Assembly: GCA_030248215.1 (NCBI GenBank)
Contig: JASANG010002089.1
Location: 51,869-115,868, forward strand
DNA from: Enoplolaimus lenunculus
Taxonomy: Eukaryota > Nematoda > Enoplea > Enoplida > Thoracostomopsidae
Direction: 5' to 3'
DNA length: 64,000 bases
The position numbers and the translations under genes are program-made. The notes beneath the pieces are model-generated. The model was not told the DNA's origin. It did not search any database and saw nothing but the letters and a program-made list of their open reading frames with translations. Below are positions 1 to 64,000 of this stretch, piece by piece (the stretch's first letter is position 1; the number at the start of each line of letters is the position of its first letter).

Positions 1-279
1 GAGATATGACTTAAGTTTAGTTTTGGCTTTATTCCAGATTTCACTGCTACGGGTTTGATTACGTACGAGTGTTCAAATAAGTATTCGTGCGTACGAGATT
101 TGTTGATTTTGTCAAAAACGTTGCACTAATTCTTTGCTTGTAGTCCTGATGTTGCAGTGTGTTAAATAACTCGGTCTGTAACTGGACGTTCATCGAAATA
201 TTCGACCCTTCGTCATAAATGTGTAATCTAATTGAGTCTAGAATCGTCTTAAATCAGAGATCGATTTAAGTCATATCTC
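1..279. mobile_element. MITE-like element with 14-bp terminal inverted repeats
   Basis: GAGATATGACTTAA at 1-14 is repeated exactly in reverse complement at 266-279. The element may extend left of the window. Similar GACTTAAGTCAT/GACTTAAGTTAT pieces occur near 9878 and 44680, suggesting a dispersed family. No coding capacity is seen. Confidence 0.6.
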
Positions 280-520
280 TGCAACCTAACCAAAGATTTA
301 TGAATTAGCTTATTGTTTGGAGTGCACTCGGATTCGTTATTTTTTGTGTTTGTGTTTTTCAGCCATGCTTTTTGTGTTCTGGTTCTAGGTGTTGTATCCG
401 GAGAGTTCTAGTAGGTTATGTTTTCCACGTAAAAAGCTATCTATCATCCACACGTTATATGGTATTTGTAAACTCGGTAATGCTAGTTTTTTTGAATAAC
501 ATTTAAATTATTGCTTGCAG
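280..520 (+). other. Intronic sequence upstream of first recognised exon
   Basis: This stretch ends with the acceptor ttgcttgcag at 511-520. I see no exon that can be supported. An open stretch from about 38 to 130 lies inside the inverted-repeat element and was not accepted. Confidence 0.5.
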
Positions 521-61054
<60,534 letters not shown>

Positions 61055-61086
61055 GAAAATTGTGAAAATTATTGATTTAGAGGAAA

Positions 61087-61092
61087 AATAAA
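61087..61092 (+). terminator. UBR4: Polyadenylation signal of UBR4
   Basis: AATAAA lies 32 bases after the stop codon. Cleavage would be expected 10-30 bases later, giving a very short 3' UTR of about 50-70 nt. Confidence 0.75.
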
Positions 61093-61109
61093 TACTTTAA
61101 CTAAGAGTG

Positions 61110-61727
61110 GATGATGCATACTTTAGCAAGAGTATGTAACTGGATACATTGTGTGTAGAAAAGAATGTACACGGCACGCGTTGTATTTTTGGGCTACCTA
61201 CCTTTTTAAAGGGGGTTACAATCTGTGCGATCCATGACACATCGTGTATCCGCTAATAAAAATAATCCGCTTATAGTTTATTTCAGGATTTTGGCATGTG
61301 ACATCAACCACTCTCTAACCAAGGGGGGTCGGTCAAAAACGCAACGCCCGGTGGTATATTTTGCACCATGAGGAACCCTAAGAGTTGCATACTCTTGTAT
61401 CATGCACTCTTGGTTTAACTAACGTAGTTTTGTATGGTTCCCTGTTCGTTTTGATGTCGGTATATTTATTTTTGCCATAAGTTCGTATACTTGTTGGTTT
61501 ATTAATTTTGTTAAAGAACGAAAATCGTGAAATATCCAGTTTTATAATATTTAAAGTCGTTGTGATTGCTTGTTGCATTTTAGAACGGAGGTAATTGAAA
61601 TTAACCCCTTCTCACCTTGAGTTGGTCATAGGCAACTCAGCGCAGTGTATATACGTTAAATAATATATATCGCACCGTGTTTAACAATTGCAACACGTAT
61701 ACATAGTACTAAATCACCACAAGACGT
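61110..61727. other. Downstream intergenic sequence
   Basis: AT-rich with no supportable gene. A 7-bp hairpin TGAGTTG / CAACTCA at 61618-61639 lies ahead of the SINE-like element. Confidence 0.5.
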
Positions 61728-61729
61728 GA

Positions 61730-61870
61730 GAGCCCCCTCGGGCTCGAGCGTCAAGCTCCTATAGCTGAGTGGTGATGGTATTCGCCTCCCACTCCAGTCA
61801 CCGGAGTTCGAATCCTAGCATAAAAGTAGGTCTCAGGGGAAATAGAAAATATTCATGTGAGAAAGGGTTA
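61730..61870 (+). mobile_element. tRNA-derived SINE-like element (copy 2)
   Basis: GAGCCCCCTCGG at 61730-61741 is shared with the copy at 53449. It has a good Pol III A box TAGCTGAGTGG (61762-61772) and B box GAGTTCGAATCC (61804-61815), 42 bp apart as in tRNAs. The anticodon-loop region CTCCCAC recalls tRNA-Gly(CCC), but I could not pair a proper acceptor stem, so I do not call a functional tRNA. Confidence 0.65.
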
Positions 61871-62589
61871 AGTTATTTTTTGTGTTTAGTAATATAATTT
61901 TTGGGTATTTGGGCAACGTAAACTTGAATAGATTTAAGCTAATTGTTTAGTGTGTGGAATTATACGAATGGAAGTAGTCTCTATCAGAGACATTTTGTTC
62001 AGGATGTTTTGCATGGAAATACTGGGATTACATTGGATGAACATTAGGTACGGTAATTCGAGAAGCAAATTTCATGCTGGTCCATTGATCCGCATAAGCA
62101 TTGAAATCATATAGTCCTACTCCCATTTAATTATGTGGCGAATATTGTGAATTGGTTCTCGTTATATTTAATTAACAAAGTTCAGTAAAAATAATTTGTG
62201 TTAGTTTGTGAGCTCATAGTAAACAGTTTCTGTGTTGAACGTTGTCAGAAATGTATGGTAGCTCACGCTGAACGCCACGGGTACCATGGTGTAGCCATAT
62301 ATTTGTTTCCGCTATAAATTTGTGTTCAGCTCTGTTGTGAGAAGACTAAATCGTCTTATTCAGTTTTAGTTGAGGAACGTTGCAACTGTTTAGACTTCAA
62401 AAAAAATCAACTAAACTGATTTCATACCAAGTCCAGTGAACATATTAATATATATTCCATACGCATTGACTATTGCAGTCCCACAGAAAACGTTGCGCCT
62501 CTGATCTTTACTTTATGGAGCAACGCTTCAAAGATGTTTTATTTTTATGCGAACACAACTGAGGCGTACAAATATTTACTGGAAGTTGT

Positions 62590-62965
62590 AAAAATTTACT
62601 GAAAAAATTTTTGGATAAATTTCGTAATTTTTATTTCTTTTCGAACCATTGATGCATATCTGTAAATGAAAAATGGTCAAACATCTACGTGATTACTAAT
62701 TTCGAGTGTAAAAAATACCAGAATTTCAGTTTTTTCCATAACCAAATCTGAAACGGACACCTGGGTTTGATAAAAATCGATATCACGTTTCCGTTTTAAT
62801 ATAGAAATACCGGAAATTTCGTTACACTCAAAATTAGTTGTATGACGTATATATCTCGCAATTTTTCATTACAGATATGCAGCACTTGTTCGAAATGAAA
62901 TAAAAATTAGTAAGAAACTCTACAATCAAAATCTTGAAAATTTCGGTGCATTCGCCATTTTTTCT
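62590..62965. mobile_element. Long imperfect foldback element
   Basis: The left arm (TTTCGTAATTTTTATTTCTT, GATGCATATCTGTAAATG, ACTAATTTCGAGTGTAA) is mirrored by the right arm in reverse complement (TACACTCAAAATTAGT, CAGATATGCAGCAC, GAAATGAAATAAAAATTAGT). Arms are about 160-180 bp around a spacer of about 50 bp. No ORF. Confidence 0.7.
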
Positions 62966-63756
62966 TTAAAATTTTAGAAATTTCGGTAAATATATTATCC
63001 GTTTTCCATTTCCATTATTTCGATCACTAAATTCTGTTACCGTCAATATTTTAGCCATTCGTTTACACACTGATATCGCCTATGCAATAATATATTGTAT
63101 GTTTCATCTCTTGGTTACACCCTATACCGAATTCTATTTTATGCCACGACTTTATAGTACGCTTGTTCAAATACAAGAGAGCATTGTTTTCACTTTTGGT
63201 AAGTACAATTTTGACGGAAAAATTGTCGAGATTTCGTAAAAAATATATGCCTAAGCGCGTAAAACCAAAACATTTAACAACATCTTACTTTATTGGCATC
63301 CGGATGCGCTATTTTTCACTTCCGGTTGCACCTTGCAAAAGAGTACGTGCAAGAAACTGGTTAAAATGATGACAACACCAAGCGAGTGGATCGTGGCAGA
63401 AACCGTTTAATCTTATGACTGACATATTTGTTTATGCATTGTGCGCTCTTGTTATCGCTTGAAAGAGGTTTTATGGCATAACAGAACATTATTCTGAACT
63501 AAATGTTCTACTGTTCCTAGTTACAGTAACCAAGTGCCAATACAGTTACCATACTATGCTATGCAACCGTTGTTAGGCAGTGTTCCATTGAGTTGAATGT
63601 ACTGTATTTGTCAGATTTAAACCTTGATTTCTGTAAGTTGGTTGGTATTTTCAAGATGTAAAGGCTTTTAGAACTAAAGTCAGTAATAATTTTTTAGTAA
63701 TTCAAGATGTGTTTGTTTCAATTTTGTGGCATTTAAACGGGACAGCCAATGTAGAG
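62966..63756. other. Intergenic sequence, no feature seen
   Basis: AT-rich with short open frames that show no protein-like composition or homology I recognise. No promoter or RNA gene seen. Confidence 0.5.
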
Positions 63757-63965
63757 AATACGGGCGGAACAGTATTATAAACATATTTCTAAGCCTAAGC
63801 CTAAGCGTACGAATGAGCATATTCCTGAGCCTAAGTCTAAGCCTAAGCTTAAGCCGAAGCCTAAGCCTAAGCGTACGAATGAGCATATTCCTAAGCCTAA
63901 GCCTAAGCCTAAGCCAGGCAAAAAAATTAGTCTAATCCTTAAGCTTACTTTATTCTTGTCCCGCA
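63757..63965. mobile_element. Dispersed element carrying GCCTAA (TTAGGC) arrays, second copy
   Basis: GGGCGGAACAGTATTATAAACATATT followed by several runs of CTAAGCCTAAGCC and a repeated CGTACGAATGAGCATATTCC block, then AAAAAATTAGTC. The same order of motifs occurs at 23921-24088. The right end is less clear here. Confidence 0.6.
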
Positions 63966-64000
63966 GAAAAACGTTCCTCCCCTGATCTTTACATGGGCCC

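Noticed and set aside
38-130. Possible exon after attccag at the left edge
   Set aside because: Phase options give an early stop or no match, and it lies within an inverted-repeat element.
61742-61816. tRNA gene
   Set aside because: A and B boxes are present but no convincing acceptor stem or T stem can be paired, and a sister copy shares extra leader sequence, so a SINE is more likely.
63680-63935. Ser/Leu-repeat and Leu/Arg-repeat frames
   Set aside because: They read through GCCTAA arrays of a dispersed element.

Overview
The window is eukaryotic and holds essentially one gene. Bases 521 to 61,054 on the + strand are the 3' part of UBR4 (p600; Drosophila purity of essence/pushover; plant BIG is the distant relative), the giant E3 ubiquitin ligase of the N-degron pathway. 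I built the model by reading the three forward frames, matching GT/AG borders and checking phase at every junction. It has 97 coding exons totalling 14,415 nt, which divides exactly into 4,804 codons plus a TGA stop. By comparison with human UBR4 (about 5,180 residues, recalled from memory) roughly the first 900 residues lie upstream of base 1. Residue numbers in the entries refer to this 4,804-residue fragment.

Protein layout: a helical-repeat region (exons 1-16), the UBR-box zinc finger (exons 17-18), a low-complexity linker (19), a beta-propeller-like region (about 20-33), a jelly-roll-like region (34-37), low-complexity acidic and Ser/Gly linkers including a UIM-like helix (41-46), long helical repeats (47-61), a Cys-rich zinc region (62-63), more helical repeats (64-88), and the C-terminal atypical RING (hemiRING) ligase module (89-97). 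The + strand carries one transcript and I see no independent gene on either strand.

Organism: an animal, probably an invertebrate with an AT-rich, fairly compact genome. Exons are short (about 50-700 bp), and introns mostly 200-1000 bp, filled with small non-autonomous DNA elements. A tunicate-like genome would fit, but the sequence does not settle this. Arrays of TTAGGC/GCCTAA units, the nematode telomere type, occur several times but sit inside dispersed elements, so they are not diagnostic.

Repeats explain most of the remaining sequence. There are several MITE families (one hAT-type with an 8-bp target duplication, one nested inside another element), a tRNA-derived SINE-like family, a long foldback downstream of the gene, a higher-order minisatellite, and trinucleotide/tetranucleotide microsatellites. 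Downstream of the polyadenylation signal (about 61,087) the last 2.9 kb holds repeats and no supportable gene. I found no new multi-gene system. The most interesting points are a probable lineage-specific 59-residue exon in the propeller, a probable GC-AG intron, a tandem copy of an exon tail with its splice donor, and the nested transposon with inferred empty site.
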